Assembly (NCBI RefSeq): GCF_002310375.3
Contig: NZ_CP023315.3
Coordinates: 3,410,001-3,474,000 of the forward strand
Direction: 5' to 3'
Source: Caulobacter vibrioides
GTDB taxonomy: Bacteria; Pseudomonadota; Alphaproteobacteria; Caulobacterales; Caulobacteraceae
DNA: 64,000 nt
Of this stretch, positions 24,622 through 34,140 are shown in pieces. Both the position numbers and the translations under genes were made by a program. The notes under the pieces are model-generated. The model searched no databases. It was not told the origin of the DNA and was given only the letters and a program-made list of their open reading frames with translations. Every line of letters starts with the position of its first letter. Position 1 is the stretch's first letter.

Positions 24622-25509
24622 ATGGCCGTGAATTCTCTATCGGTGATGTCGCCGGACGGCGGCTTGTCGCGTTACCTCACCGAGATCCGCAAGTTCCCGA
24701 TGCTCAGCAAGGACGAAGAGTTCATGCTGGCCCAGCGCTGGAAAGAGCACCAGGACCCGCAAGCGGCCCACAAGATGGTCACCAGCCACCTGCGCCTCGT
24801 GGCCAAGATCGCCATGGGCTATCGCGGCTACGGCCTGCCGATCGGCGAGGTGATCTCCGAGGGCAATGTCGGCCTGATGCAGGCCGTCAAGAAGTTCGAG
24901 CCCGAAAAGGGCTTCCGCCTGGCGACCTACGCCATGTGGTGGATCCGCGCCTCGATCCAGGAATACATCCTGCGCTCGTGGTCGCTGGTGAAGATGGGCA
25001 CGACCGCCGCGCAGAAGAAGCTGTTCTTCAACCTGCGCAAGGCCAAGAGCCAGATCGCCGCCTTCCAGGAAGGCGACCTGCACCCTGACCAGGTCAGCCA
25101 GATCGCCACCAAGCTGGGCGTGCTGGACAGCGAAGTCATCTCGATGAACCGCCGCCTGTCGGGCCCCGACGCCTCGCTGAACGCGCCGCTGCGCGCCGAC
25201 GGCGAAAGCGAGTGGCAGGACTGGCTGGCCGACGAAGAGCAGGTCTCCCAGGAGACCGTCGTCGCCGAGAACGAGGAAAAGTCGCTGCGGATGTCGCTTC
25301 TTGAGGAAGCGATGGTCGAGTTGACCGACCGCGAGCGTCACATCCTGACCGAGCGCCGCCTGAAGGACGACCCGACCACCCTGGAAGAGCTCGCCGCCCA
25401 GTACGGCGTCAGCCGCGAGCGGGTCCGCCAGATCGAGGTGCGGGCGTTCGAAAAGCTGCAGAAGACCATGCGCGAGGCGGCGATCGCCAAGAACATGGTC
25501 GACGCCTAA
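24622..25509 (+). CDS. rpoH: RNA polymerase heat-shock sigma factor RpoH
   Basis: A 295-residue sigma-32. Region 1.2/2 includes LSRYLTEIRKFPMLSKDEEF, LRLVAKIAMGYRGYGLPIGE and the region 2.4 helix GFRLATYAMWWIRASIQEYI near residue 98. The RpoH box QKKLFFNLRK is near 132. Region 4 has LEELAAQYGVSRERVRQIEVRAFEKL near 253. It directs transcription of chaperone and protease genes. A strong terminator follows 25 bp downstream, so it is monocistronic. The 207-bp upstream gap should hold its promoters; I could not assign boxes with confidence. Confidence 0.96.
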   Translation: MAVNSLSVMSPDGGLSRYLTEIRKFPMLSKDEEFMLAQRWKEHQDPQAAHKMVTSHLRLVAKIAMGYRGYGLPIGEVISEGNVGLMQAVKKFEPEKGFRLATYAMWWIRASIQEYILRSWSLVKMGTTAAQKKLFFNLRKAKSQIAAFQEGDLHPDQVSQIATKLGVLDSEVISMNRRLSGPDASLNAPLRADGESEWQDWLADEEQVSQETVVAENEEKSLRMSLLEEAMVELTDRERHILTERRLKDDPTTLEELAAQYGVSRERVRQIEVRAFEKLQKTMREAAIAKNMVDA

Positions 25510-25534
25510 GGCTTTGGCTCACGCCCGTGAGACG

Positions 25535-25566
25535 AAAGGGGCGCTCCTCGGAGCGCCCCTTTTTTG
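25535..25566 (+). terminator. Rho-independent terminator of rpoH
   Basis: The stem AGGGGCGCTC (25537-25546) pairs perfectly with GAGCGCCCCT (25551-25560) around a CTCG loop, followed by TTTTTG. Confidence 0.93.
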
Positions 25567-25644
25567 TTTGCGCGATGACCTGAGGGTCTGCTTGCCGGCT
25601 GGGCCCCTAGGGCGGGTTCGCCCCGTTGCGGACCTTGGCCTCCT

Positions 25645-25750
25645 TGCGTCCTTCGAGGCGCGCTCAAGAGCGCGCACCTCAGGATGAGGTGTTCAGCAGC
25701 CGTGTTCCTCATCCTGAGGTGTGAGCCGAAGGCGAGCCTCGAAGGACGCA
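25645..25750. repeat. Large imperfect palindrome, family C
   Basis: The outer arm TGCGTCCTTCGAGGC (25645-25659) matches its complement at 25736-25750. The inner arm CACCTCAGGATGAGG (25675-25689) matches its complement at 25707-25721. Only one copy lies in this window. It is part of the 516-bp gap after rpoH. Confidence 0.85.
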
Positions 25751-25798
25751 GGGCGGCTGAAAGCGCAGCCTGATCGGGCGTCGGCGACAAAGACCCAG

Positions 25799-25912
25799 AT
25801 CCTCCCCCCCCAAGGGGGAGGAGGCCGAAGGCCGGAGGGGAAGACACTCTGAGCTTGCCCAACTTCCCCCTCCGTCGGCTTCGCCGACACCTCCCCCGCT
25901 AGGGGGAGGATT
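25799..25912. repeat. Palindromic intergenic repeat, family B
   Basis: ATCCTCCCCCC...GGGGGAGGAT arms with internal CTTCCCCCTCCGTCGGC and GGCCGGAGGGGAAG segments. With the family C palindrome it accounts for most of the gap 25567-26025; the remaining ~110 bases before the hydrolase show nothing recognisable. Confidence 0.75.
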
Positions 25913-26025
25913 GGACCCCGCCCCTCACCGCGAACAGCCTCACGGAACGCCCTCGACTTTAATCGTCGTAGAGCAACGCAAGCGGCCAAGCGCCGTGAGT
26001 GGGCATTTCTGGCGACGGTGATGGT

Positions 26026-26757
26026 ATGCACGCGCCTATGACCGCCGCGCCGCTCCCCCAGCTGATCCTCCTCCCCGGCCTGCTGAACGACGCCGAGTTG
26101 TGGCGTGATCAGATCAGCGGGCTTTCCGACGTCGCCCGCCCATGGGTTCCTGATCTCACCCCCTACGCCACGATCCGCGACATGGCCGAGCACGTGCTGG
26201 AGCACGCCGAGCCGACCTTCGCGGTCGCCGGGTTCTCGATGGGCGGCTATGTGGCCCAGGAGATCGCGCGTCTGGCGCCGCAGCGCATCGAGCGCCTGGC
26301 CCTGCTGAACACCTCGATCCGGGTCGACACGCCCGAGCGCGCCGCCCAGCGCCGGGCGCTGAACAAGGCCGCCGCCCGGGGCGGGACGTTCCTGGGGATC
26401 GGCCAGGCGATCATGAAAAGCTATGTCGACGTCTCGCGCCTGAACGATGTCGCGCTGACCACCCGCATTGTCGCGATGACCCAGCGCCTGGGCCGCGAGG
26501 TGTTCCTGCGCCAGAACAGCCTGGAGCGCGAGGACGGCGAAGCCGCGCTTGCCGCCCTGCGCGTCCCGCTGGTGGTCATCGTCGGTGAGAACGACCAGAT
26601 CACCCCGGCCGAAGGACATCGACAGATGGCGGCGGCCATCGGCTGCTCGCACCTGGTGGTGATCCCCAATGCCGGGCACATGACGCCGATGGAGGCGCCG
26701 GGCCCGGTCAACGGCGCTCTGCGCCACTGGCTGGCCCGACCGGCCGGACATCGTTAG
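26026..26757 (+). CDS. Alpha/beta hydrolase
   Basis: A 243-residue hydrolase with LILLPGLLNDAELW near residue 13 (oxyanion region), the nucleophile elbow GFSMGGYV near 69 (Ser in GxSxG), an acid in VGENDQITP near 190 and the catalytic His in NAGHMTPMEAP near 217. This matches small esterase/lactonase-type enzymes, and no substrate can be named. Three in-frame starts exist (25999, 26026 and 26038); none has a strong ribosome site, so the start is uncertain by a few residues. Confidence 0.85.
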   Translation: MHAPMTAAPLPQLILLPGLLNDAELWRDQISGLSDVARPWVPDLTPYATIRDMAEHVLEHAEPTFAVAGFSMGGYVAQEIARLAPQRIERLALLNTSIRVDTPERAAQRRALNKAAARGGTFLGIGQAIMKSYVDVSRLNDVALTTRIVAMTQRLGREVFLRQNSLEREDGEAALAALRVPLVVIVGENDQITPAEGHRQMAAAIGCSHLVVIPNAGHMTPMEAPGPVNGALRHWLARPAGHR

Positions 26758-26798
26758 CGCGGCTGGAGCCCTTTTGGTCCGACAGCCGTCTCATCCTG

Positions 26799-26870
26799 AT
26801 CGGAAAATGCGCTAGAGCGTTTTCCGACGAAGCGGATACCGGCTCGGCGTCAGAAAATGCGTTAAAACAA
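26799..26870. repeat. Short intergenic repeat with GCGTTTTCCGACGAAG core
   Basis: CGGAAAATGCGCTAGAGCGTTTTCCG is a self-complementary core (GGAAAA.GC/GCGTTTTCC), followed by a GCGGATACCGG...AGAAAATGCGTTAAAACAA tail. This layout resembles intergenic repeats common in alphaproteobacteria, recalled from general knowledge and not checked. Confidence 0.5.
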
Positions 26871-26874
26871 TGCG

Positions 26875-27678
26875 CTAGGCCGCTCGGCCCGTATCCTCTG
26901 GGGCCATGAAGCCCATCAGCGCGTCGATCCGCTTGACCAGTTCGGCGCGCGCGCCCGAACCCGCCATATCGGTCTGCGTGCAGGCCGTCAGAGCCTCGGC
27001 GGCCTGGATCAGGCGCGGCTCCTTCACCGCCTCGCCCACGCGCCGCAGTTCCAGCGCCTGCGCCGCCAGGGCGCGGCGGGCTTGCGCCGGATCGCTGTCC
27101 AGGGCCTGGGCGGCCGACTTTACGATGCGCAGGGCCTGGGAAAGCCGTGCTGCGGGCGTATTGGCGGCGTCCGCCTTGCGCTTGCGCGGTCCCTTATAGT
27201 CGGCCGAGTTGAAGCGGCGACGATCGGGGCCGACATAGGCCACGGCCTCGACCCAGTCGCGCGGCTTCAGCGTCACCGCCTCGAGGCGGCGCTCCAGATC
27301 CTTCAGATTGAAGGGCTTGCGCATGAACTCGTGCACGCCGGCGTCCCGCGCGCCGAAGATGGCCTCGGCCGTCGCCTCGCTGGTGCACATGATCACCGGC
27401 GCCTCACGGCAGGCTAGATCACTGCGGCGCAGCTTGCGGGTGAACGCCAGTCCATCGACGCCGGAGCTTCCGTGTTCGACGAAGATCAGTTGCGGGTCAG
27501 CCGCACGGGCCATCGCATAGCCCTTCTCGGCGGTCGGGGCCGAGAAGATCTGAACCCCGCCCAGAGGCCGAAGATGCTCGGTCAACAGGCGCGCGGTCGC
27601 GGGGTTAGGGTCAACGACCATCACCCTCTGGACCTTCGCGGCGACCCGCTGGATTGTGCGGACGTTTCCGTCAAACAC
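26875..27678 (-). CDS. Receiver-domain protein with Glu at the phosphoacceptor site
   Basis: A 267-residue protein. Residues about 17-130 form a CheY-like receiver: strand 1 VMVVDPN (Asp about 23, single acidic residue), strand 3 LIFVEHGSSGVDG, switch residue MCTSE (Thr about 99) and lysine FMRKPF (Lys about 121). The position normally holding the phosphorylated Asp is Glu 68, so it may be a phosphorylation-independent or permanently active receiver. The C-terminal half (about 150-267) is helical and alanine-rich with no DNA-binding motif that I recognise. It stands next to an unknown gene and a hybrid kinase. Confidence 0.8.
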   Translation of the reverse strand: MFDGNVRTIQRVAAKVQRVMVVDPNPATARLLTEHLRPLGGVQIFSAPTAEKGYAMARAADPQLIFVEHGSSGVDGLAFTRKLRRSDLACREAPVIMCTSEATAEAIFGARDAGVHEFMRKPFNLKDLERRLEAVTLKPRDWVEAVAYVGPDRRRFNSADYKGPRKRKADAANTPAARLSQALRIVKSAAQALDSDPAQARRALAAQALELRRVGEAVKEPRLIQAAEALTACTQTDMAGSGARAELVKRIDALMGFMAPEDTGRAA

Positions 27679-27760
27679 GAAGACGACTCCCGAACCTAGG
27701 CCGGGAGGCTACACCGCAGAGTGTAAAAATCCGCTTGATGAATCTCGGGCCAGGCTTTCG

Positions 27761-28906
27761 TCAATCTGGCAGGGCCACCGACAGTCCCGCCTCGAAATCC
27801 ATGAAGATGTCGAGCGTTTCTTCAACAGAAGCGGCGAGTGTCGCGCCTGTCGGGAAACGGTATCGCCAGTAGGTCGAGATGTGCGAAATCGCGCCGACAC
27901 GCCCGCCCAAGCTCAGAAATAACTCTGGCGCCCGAAGCAAGAATTCGCGGAACACATTGGGATTGTTCAGCTCAACCAAGTTGGCGAAGGCGTCATCGTA
28001 CACCTTAAGCGTTCTGAGGATGGCGCTCCGCTCAACCAGAACAGCCGCCTGCAGACGGCGGCGCATCTCCTCCAGGTAGCGCCCCATTTCGGAGTCGCGC
28101 CCGCCATGGACAGCCAGGCGACCGATCTCGGCGCTGACCTCGGCCAGCCGAGGCCACAGATTTTCGAGCATCCATTTGTAGTAGAGGAACCCCTTCCAGC
28201 TGAAGACGCCCTCTTTGAAACTGTCGCCTTCCAGCACCAGCGTCTTGCGCAGCGGTTCGAGCCGCTCATCGACATGGGTGGCCAGCAAGGCCTCGACCAT
28301 GCGTGTGGCGTGGATCTCTCCGCCTCCACCCATATCGCGATAGGCCAGCGCGATCAGGCGCGCGATCTCCACGGCCACAAAGCCCTGCATCGCGTCGACG
28401 TCGGCCGGTGACAGGGCGAAATAGCAGGGCGCGGCGAGCACGCCGTGACGATGCAGATGCTCGCGCAGCAGGAAGGGATCCAGCGACGGCAGGCCGTCGA
28501 TCATCTGCAGCACCGACAGGTCGCGCGCGCTTTCGCCGGCGCCGTTGCAGGCGTCGAGCAACAGATTGGTCCACCCTCGCTGCCCGACGAAGACCGACTG
28601 CCCGCCCAACGTCAGGTCCCGACGGTCGAACGGAATGATGATCTTGGTCGCGGTCGCCCGCGCCTCCTCGAACAGGTAGATGTCGTCGTGGCGCAGCCGG
28701 TGCTTGACGATCAGGGCGGTGTTCAGCACCCGGTTCTTGAACAGGGGCGCTTGCGCGTGTTCCGGACGGTGGCCGCTTTCGGCTTCGATGGCGATCAGGT
28801 TCAGCACGCGGCTGGTCGAGGCCGTGCGCTCCAGGGCGCGCAGACTGCGCGTCACCCGGTCGGACGGTCTAGCCGGTTTGAGCCTGCGGCGCGCGGGTGC
28901 GAGCAC
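27761..28906 (-). CDS. Conserved-looking hypothetical protein
   Basis: A 381-residue soluble protein I do not recognise. The N-terminus is basic (APARRRLKPARPSDRVTR). The middle part has LFKNRVLNTALIVKHRLR, EARATATKIIIPFDRRDLTL and GQRGWTNLLLDACNG; the rest is predicted helical and acidic. No catalytic motif, signal peptide or membrane segment is visible. The GTG at 28906 is preceded by GGGGGA and is preferred to the GTG at 28930. It lies between the degenerate receiver and the hybrid kinase on the same strand, so a role in that signalling set is possible. Confidence 0.6.
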   Translation of the reverse strand: MLAPARRRLKPARPSDRVTRSLRALERTASTSRVLNLIAIEAESGHRPEHAQAPLFKNRVLNTALIVKHRLRHDDIYLFEEARATATKIIIPFDRRDLTLGGQSVFVGQRGWTNLLLDACNGAGESARDLSVLQMIDGLPSLDPFLLREHLHRHGVLAAPCYFALSPADVDAMQGFVAVEIARLIALAYRDMGGGGEIHATRMVEALLATHVDERLEPLRKTLVLEGDSFKEGVFSWKGFLYYKWMLENLWPRLAEVSAEIGRLAVHGGRDSEMGRYLEEMRRRLQAAVLVERSAILRTLKVYDDAFANLVELNNPNVFREFLLRAPELFLSLGGRVGAISHISTYWRYRFPTGATLAASVEETLDIFMDFEAGLSVALPD

Positions 28907-28965
28907 GGATCCCCCAGTTCCTGACAACACCGTTCTGTAAAGCCAAGCTGCCTAACAAACGCTAA

Positions 28966-28980
28966 CCGAACGCTGTTCGG
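28966..28980. promoter_or_regulatory. Inverted repeat CCGAAC-GCT-GTTCGG
   Basis: A perfect 6-bp dyad with a 3-bp centre, 60 bp upstream of the hypothetical gene's start. It could be an operator; the single GTTC half does not make the GTTC-N7-GTTC LexA box known in alphaproteobacteria. Confidence 0.35.
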
Positions 28981-28990
28981 CGGACGGGCG

Positions 28991-29025
28991 TGATCTGAAA
29001 GCGCCCCTTTGAACGCTTCAGATCA
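28991..29025 (-). terminator. Hairpin after the hybrid histidine kinase gene
   Basis: TGATCTGAAAGCG (28991-29003) pairs with CGCTTCAGATCA (29014-29025) with one bulged base, 9 bp beyond the kinase stop. No T-run follows, so termination is uncertain. Confidence 0.4.
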
Positions 29026-29033
29026 ATCGGGCT

Positions 29034-30758
29034 TTAGGCTCCGACCGCGCGCAGCCGCTCCAGTTCGGAGGGCGCCTTGCGAAGACTCGCCACGGTGGCC
29101 AAAAGCCCCGCAGGCTGCACGGGCTTGGGGTGGGCGTCGTCAAAGCCTTGCGCCATCAGACGCTCGGCGTCGCCGGCCATGGCGTCGGCGGTCAGGGCCA
29201 CGACGGGAAGGTCGCTGCGTCCGGCCTCGCCACAGCGGATACGGCGCACCGCCTCCACCCCGTCCATCCCTGGCATGTGGACGTCCATGAGCACGACATC
29301 GAAGTCCTCGATACGCAGTCGAGCCAGCGCGGCGTGACCGTCGTTAGCGACCGCCACGGCGACGCCGACGGCTTCCAGGATCGCGCGCGCGACCATCTGG
29401 TTGACCAGGTTGTCGTCGACGACGAGCACGCGCGCGCCTTCGAGCTCAGGCGCCGCAGCCTGAGCCGTCGGCGCGACAAGCGCGGCGGTCGCGGGCAGGC
29501 GCAGACGAGCGGTGAAGGTGGAGCCCACGCCCGGCTCGCTGGACACCAGGATCTCACCCTCCATCAGTTCGGCCAGCTGGCGGCAGATGGAAAGCCCAAG
29601 CCCGGTGCCGCCGAAACGGCGCGCGATGGACGGATCGCCCTGGGCGAAGGGCGTGAAGGCGCGCTCGATCTGCTCGGCGCTCATCCCCATCCCGGTATCA
29701 CTGACCGAGACGCTGACGCGCTCTTGATCATCGGCCGAAAGCCGGATGACCACGCGCCCCGCGCCCGTGAACTTCACGGCGTTGGAAACCAGGTTCATCA
29801 GGATCTGACGCACGCGCGCGGCGTCACCGGCCACGAAGGCTGGTGTGCTGGGGGCGACTTCCAGAACCAGATCAAGGCCCTTCAGGCGAGCGCTCTCGCT
29901 CCACACCGCGCGGGTCTGAAGCGCCAGCTTGCGGATATCGAAGGGCGCGACCTCGAGGGTCAGTTTGCCAGCCTCGATCTTGGAGAGATCAAGAATGTCA
30001 TTGAGGATCGCCATCAGGCCGTGGCCCGACTCCTCGATCATTTCCAGATACCCGGCCTGCTGGGCGTCCAGCGGGGTGCCGCGCAGCGCGTGCGCCAGGC
30101 CCAGGACGCCGTTCATCGGCGTGCGCAGCTCATGGCTCATCATCGCCAGGAAGGTCGACTTGGCCTGGCTGGCCTCCAGCGCCTTGGCCTCAGCCTCTTC
30201 GCGCGCCCTGGCCGCCTCCCGCATCGTGCGAACCGCGTCGATCACATAGCCAACCAGGCACACCAGGAACACCAGGGCGATCACGCGATCCCACAGGCTG
30301 AATCGCGGCGCGACGATCGGCAGGGCCGCCAGGGCGGCGACCGGCCAGATCGTCAAGGTGAGCATCGCCGAAGGACTGCTGACGGCGTACCGCATCCCCT
30401 CGACCACCATGCCAAACAGGATGAGGACGCCGGCATAGCGCATCCCGCCCGGGCCCTTGAGCACGCACAGGATCGCCATCGCCGCCCAGACCAGCGCGAA
30501 GGCGGATGGCGGACCCAAGCGCATCCACCGCATCCGCGTCACGTCGCCGGTCGGCTTGAAGGTGACCTGCAGGTAGGTAACCCAGCCTTCGCAGGCCAGG
30601 ATCGCGGCGCACCAGATCAGGCACGGCTTCAGGCCGAAATTGAAGGCCAGCAACCCCGCGATCAACAGGCTGGCGCCAAGGCGCGCGACTCGGCTGCGAC
30701 GGCTCACTACGAGCATCGCGCCTTCCACGCCGTCGTCCAAGAACGCCTTCAGCCCCAC
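29034..30758 (-). CDS. Membrane hybrid sensor histidine kinase with C-terminal receiver
   Basis: A 574-residue protein. The N-terminal 180 residues hold about six transmembrane helices in a compact sensor with no periplasmic domain, followed by a coiled coil (REEAEAKALEASQAK). The kinase has its H-box (MMSHELRTPMNGVLGL, His about 213), N-box (LVSNAVKFT), SDTGMGM and FGGTGLGLSICRQLAELM. The receiver (about 445-560) keeps VVDDN, the phosphoacceptor in VLMDVHMPGMDG, ALTAD and a lysine in HPKPVQP. There is no Hpt domain, so phosphotransfer needs a separate partner. The start is a GTG; an internal ATG at codon 15 is possible. Confidence 0.9.
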   Translation of the reverse strand: MGLKAFLDDGVEGAMLVVSRRSRVARLGASLLIAGLLAFNFGLKPCLIWCAAILACEGWVTYLQVTFKPTGDVTRMRWMRLGPPSAFALVWAAMAILCVLKGPGGMRYAGVLILFGMVVEGMRYAVSSPSAMLTLTIWPVAALAALPIVAPRFSLWDRVIALVFLVCLVGYVIDAVRTMREAARAREEAEAKALEASQAKSTFLAMMSHELRTPMNGVLGLAHALRGTPLDAQQAGYLEMIEESGHGLMAILNDILDLSKIEAGKLTLEVAPFDIRKLALQTRAVWSESARLKGLDLVLEVAPSTPAFVAGDAARVRQILMNLVSNAVKFTGAGRVVIRLSADDQERVSVSVSDTGMGMSAEQIERAFTPFAQGDPSIARRFGGTGLGLSICRQLAELMEGEILVSSEPGVGSTFTARLRLPATAALVAPTAQAAAPELEGARVLVVDDNLVNQMVARAILEAVGVAVAVANDGHAALARLRIEDFDVVLMDVHMPGMDGVEAVRRIRCGEAGRSDLPVVALTADAMAGDAERLMAQGFDDAHPKPVQPAGLLATVASLRKAPSELERLRAVGA

Positions 30759-30885
30759 CCGGCCGCCCCTTCGCGGTTTCTTTTCCCGCGAAGCTTCGGC
30801 TTTCTAGGTTCACAACCGTTTACCGTGCGCGCAAAAAAGCACGATTTTTAGGCGTTCATCCCCAGGATGCGCGTAGCGGGGCCGC

Positions 30886-32172
<1,287 letters not shown>

Positions 32173-32292
32173 GGTTTGGATACGCCTTGTCGCCTGCCGA
32201 GTGACGCCGCAGGGTCCTTCGACAGGACTCGACCCCGGACGTGGTCTCAATTTTGGGCGGCGACGGCCTTGGCGTCACGCGCCTCGCCGAAG

Positions 32293-32919
32293 TCAGAAGG
32301 CGTAAACCAGCCGAACCCCTGCGTCGTCAAGCCCTTGGTTCTTGCCTTGGTGGAAGATCTGGCCGTTCGACAGGTGCGTGTAGCTAAGCTCCAGCGCGAG
32401 TTTGTCGTTGACCTGATAGCCCAAGGCCAGCTCCGGCTCGAACAGCACCTTCGAGCCGAAATCGATGCGGTTGTAGTAGAGCCAGGTGCGGCGGTCACGC
32501 TCCTCGGGCGTCAGGTTCGGCGCATTGGCGGGCGGCAGGCCGGCCTTGCCGTCGGTGTAGGCCAGACCCATGCCGGGGCGCAGGTAGAAGCCGCCCGGCT
32601 GACCCAGCTCGATCTTCCAGTTGAAGCCGACGGCGGCGAAGTTCGAGGTGTTGTTGGTGTTGATCGACACCATCGCATGGACCTGCGGCTTGCCCAGCCA
32701 GGTCAGGCGCTCGATGCGCTTGGTGCGATAGCCCAGATGGATGTCGGCGCCGCCCTCGCGACCTGCGGCGCCCAGACCAACGGCGTTCCCGATGAAGGTG
32801 ACGTCGTGCTTGTAGACACCGACAAAGGCCTCGCCCGCCAGCGCGGGGCTCGCGCATCCGAGCGCGGCGCAGGCAAGCGTAAGGGAGGCCACGGCGGCGA
32901 AAGTGGCGGTCTTCATCAA
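32293..32919 (-). CDS. PagL-like lipid A deacylase / acyloxyacyl hydrolase
   Basis: A 208-residue outer-membrane beta-barrel protein. It has a signal peptide (MMKTATFAAVASLTLACAAL, cleavage after ALA near residue 28; a Cys at 22 is not in a convincing lipobox). Strand-like alternation runs to a C-terminal aromatic (VRLVYAF). The PagL active-site motif is present as LSYTHLSNGQIF (HxS pair) followed by NQGLDDAGVRLVY. PagL removes the 3-O acyl chain of lipid A. It sits downstream of purA with a 120-bp gap showing nothing recognisable; the start may be the second Met. Confidence 0.8.
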   Translation of the reverse strand: MMKTATFAAVASLTLACAALGCASPALAGEAFVGVYKHDVTFIGNAVGLGAAGREGGADIHLGYRTKRIERLTWLGKPQVHAMVSINTNNTSNFAAVGFNWKIELGQPGGFYLRPGMGLAYTDGKAGLPPANAPNLTPEERDRRTWLYYNRIDFGSKVLFEPELALGYQVNDKLALELSYTHLSNGQIFHQGKNQGLDDAGVRLVYAF

Positions 32920-33015
32920 GTCGTCCTGAACAGCTTAGCCCCCACCCCAATATGGCGGTAACGGCAGTGGTCGGAAAGGGTTTCGATCGAAGCGTCGCCA
33001 CGCTAGCCTAACTGT

Positions 33016-33993
33016 ATGACCGTCTCGCTCGCCGATATCCAAGCCGCCGCCGCTCGCCTGAAGGGCCTGGCCGTCGAGACGCCGCTGATCGAGAGCCCCG
33101 CCTTGAACGAGCGGCTGGGCGGGCGGATTTTCCTCAAGCCCGAGACCTTGCAACGGGCGGGCGCCTTCAAGTTTCGCGGCGCCTACAACCGGCTGAGCCA
33201 ACTGAGCGAGGCTGAAAAGGCGCGGGGCGTCGTGGCGTTCTCGTCCGGCAACCACGCCCAGGGCGTGGCGCTGGCGGCCAAGCTGCTGGGCGTGCCGGCC
33301 CTGATCGTGATGCCCTCCGATTCGCCGAGCGTGAAGGTCGAGGGCACGCGAAGCTTCGGCGCGGACATCCGCTTCTACGACCGCTTCACCGAGGACCGCA
33401 TCGCGATCGCCGACCAGATCGCGGCCGAGCGCGGCTGCGTCGTCGTGCCGTCCTACGACGATCCCCACATCATCGCCGGTCAAGGCACGGTGGGTCTGGA
33501 GATCGTCGCCCAGGCCGCCGCGCAAGGCGCGACGCTGGACAGCCTGATCTGCTGCGTCGGCGGCGGCGGTCTGATCGCCGGAACCTCGACGGCGGTGAAG
33601 GCCCTCTCCCCCGCGACTCATGTGTGGGGCGTCGAGCCCGCCGGCTTCGATGAGACCCGACGCTCGCTGGAAAGCGGCCGCCGCGAGACCATCGACAAGG
33701 ACGCCCGCTCGATCTGCGACGCCCTGCTGACCCCGATCCCTGGCGACCTGACCTGGCCGATCAACCAGAAGACCCTGTCCGGCGTGGTCGCGGTGACGGA
33801 CGCCGAAGTGGCCGAGGCCATGCGCTATGCGTTCTCGACCTTGAAACTGGTGGTGGAGCCCGGCGGCTGCGTGGCCCTGACGGCGGCCCTGACGGGCAAG
33901 GTCGACGTGGCCGGCAAGACCGTGGCGATCGTCCTGTCGGGCGGCAATGTCGATCCGGGGTTGTTCGCGCAGGTCTTGAGCGGTCAAATCTGA
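33016..33993 (+). CDS. Threonine/serine dehydratase (PLP fold type II)
   Basis: A 325-residue PLP enzyme. The PLP lysine lies in GAFKFRGAYNRL near residue 54, SSGNHAQGVALAA near 78 binds the cofactor phosphate/carboxylate region, and VGGGGLIAGTSTA near 181 is the glycine-rich phosphate loop. It lacks the C-terminal ACT regulatory domain of biosynthetic IlvA, so it resembles catabolic threonine dehydratase or serine racemase-like enzymes. It is divergent from the pagL-like gene and followed by a D-hydroxyamino acid aldolase after a family A repeat. The exact substrate stays open. Confidence 0.88.
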   Translation: MTVSLADIQAAAARLKGLAVETPLIESPALNERLGGRIFLKPETLQRAGAFKFRGAYNRLSQLSEAEKARGVVAFSSGNHAQGVALAAKLLGVPALIVMPSDSPSVKVEGTRSFGADIRFYDRFTEDRIAIADQIAAERGCVVVPSYDDPHIIAGQGTVGLEIVAQAAAQGATLDSLICCVGGGGLIAGTSTAVKALSPATHVWGVEPAGFDETRRSLESGRRETIDKDARSICDALLTPIPGDLTWPINQKTLSGVVAVTDAEVAEAMRYAFSTLKLVVEPGGCVALTAALTGKVDVAGKTVAIVLSGGNVDPGLFAQVLSGQI

Positions 33994-34006
33994 CTGCAAA
34001 ACAGGG

Positions 34007-34115
34007 TGTCATCCCGGAAGCCTCGCAGAGGCTATCCGGGACCCAGGGGGTGTCAAAGCGCCGTGCGGGCCGCCCCTGGGTCCCGGCGCTCCGCTACGCT
34101 ACGGCCGGGATGACA
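34007..34115. repeat. Palindromic intergenic repeat, family A
   Basis: TGTCATCCCGG (34007-34017) and CCGGGATGACA (34105-34115) are complementary. The interior is almost the same as the 18048 copy, including CCGTGC.GGCCGCCCCTGGG. Confidence 0.85.
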
Positions 34116-34140
34116 AATAAGAAGGGTGGAGGGAGACAAC

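Noticed and set aside
28966..28980. LexA/SOS box at CCGAACGCTGTTCGG
   Set aside because: The alphaproteobacterial box is GTTC-N7-GTTC as a direct repeat; only an inverted GAAC/GTTC pair is present.
29130..30851. A 573-codon plus-strand open frame opposite the hybrid kinase
   Set aside because: Antisense shadow rich in Gln, His, Arg and Asp; the kinase motifs on the minus strand are complete.
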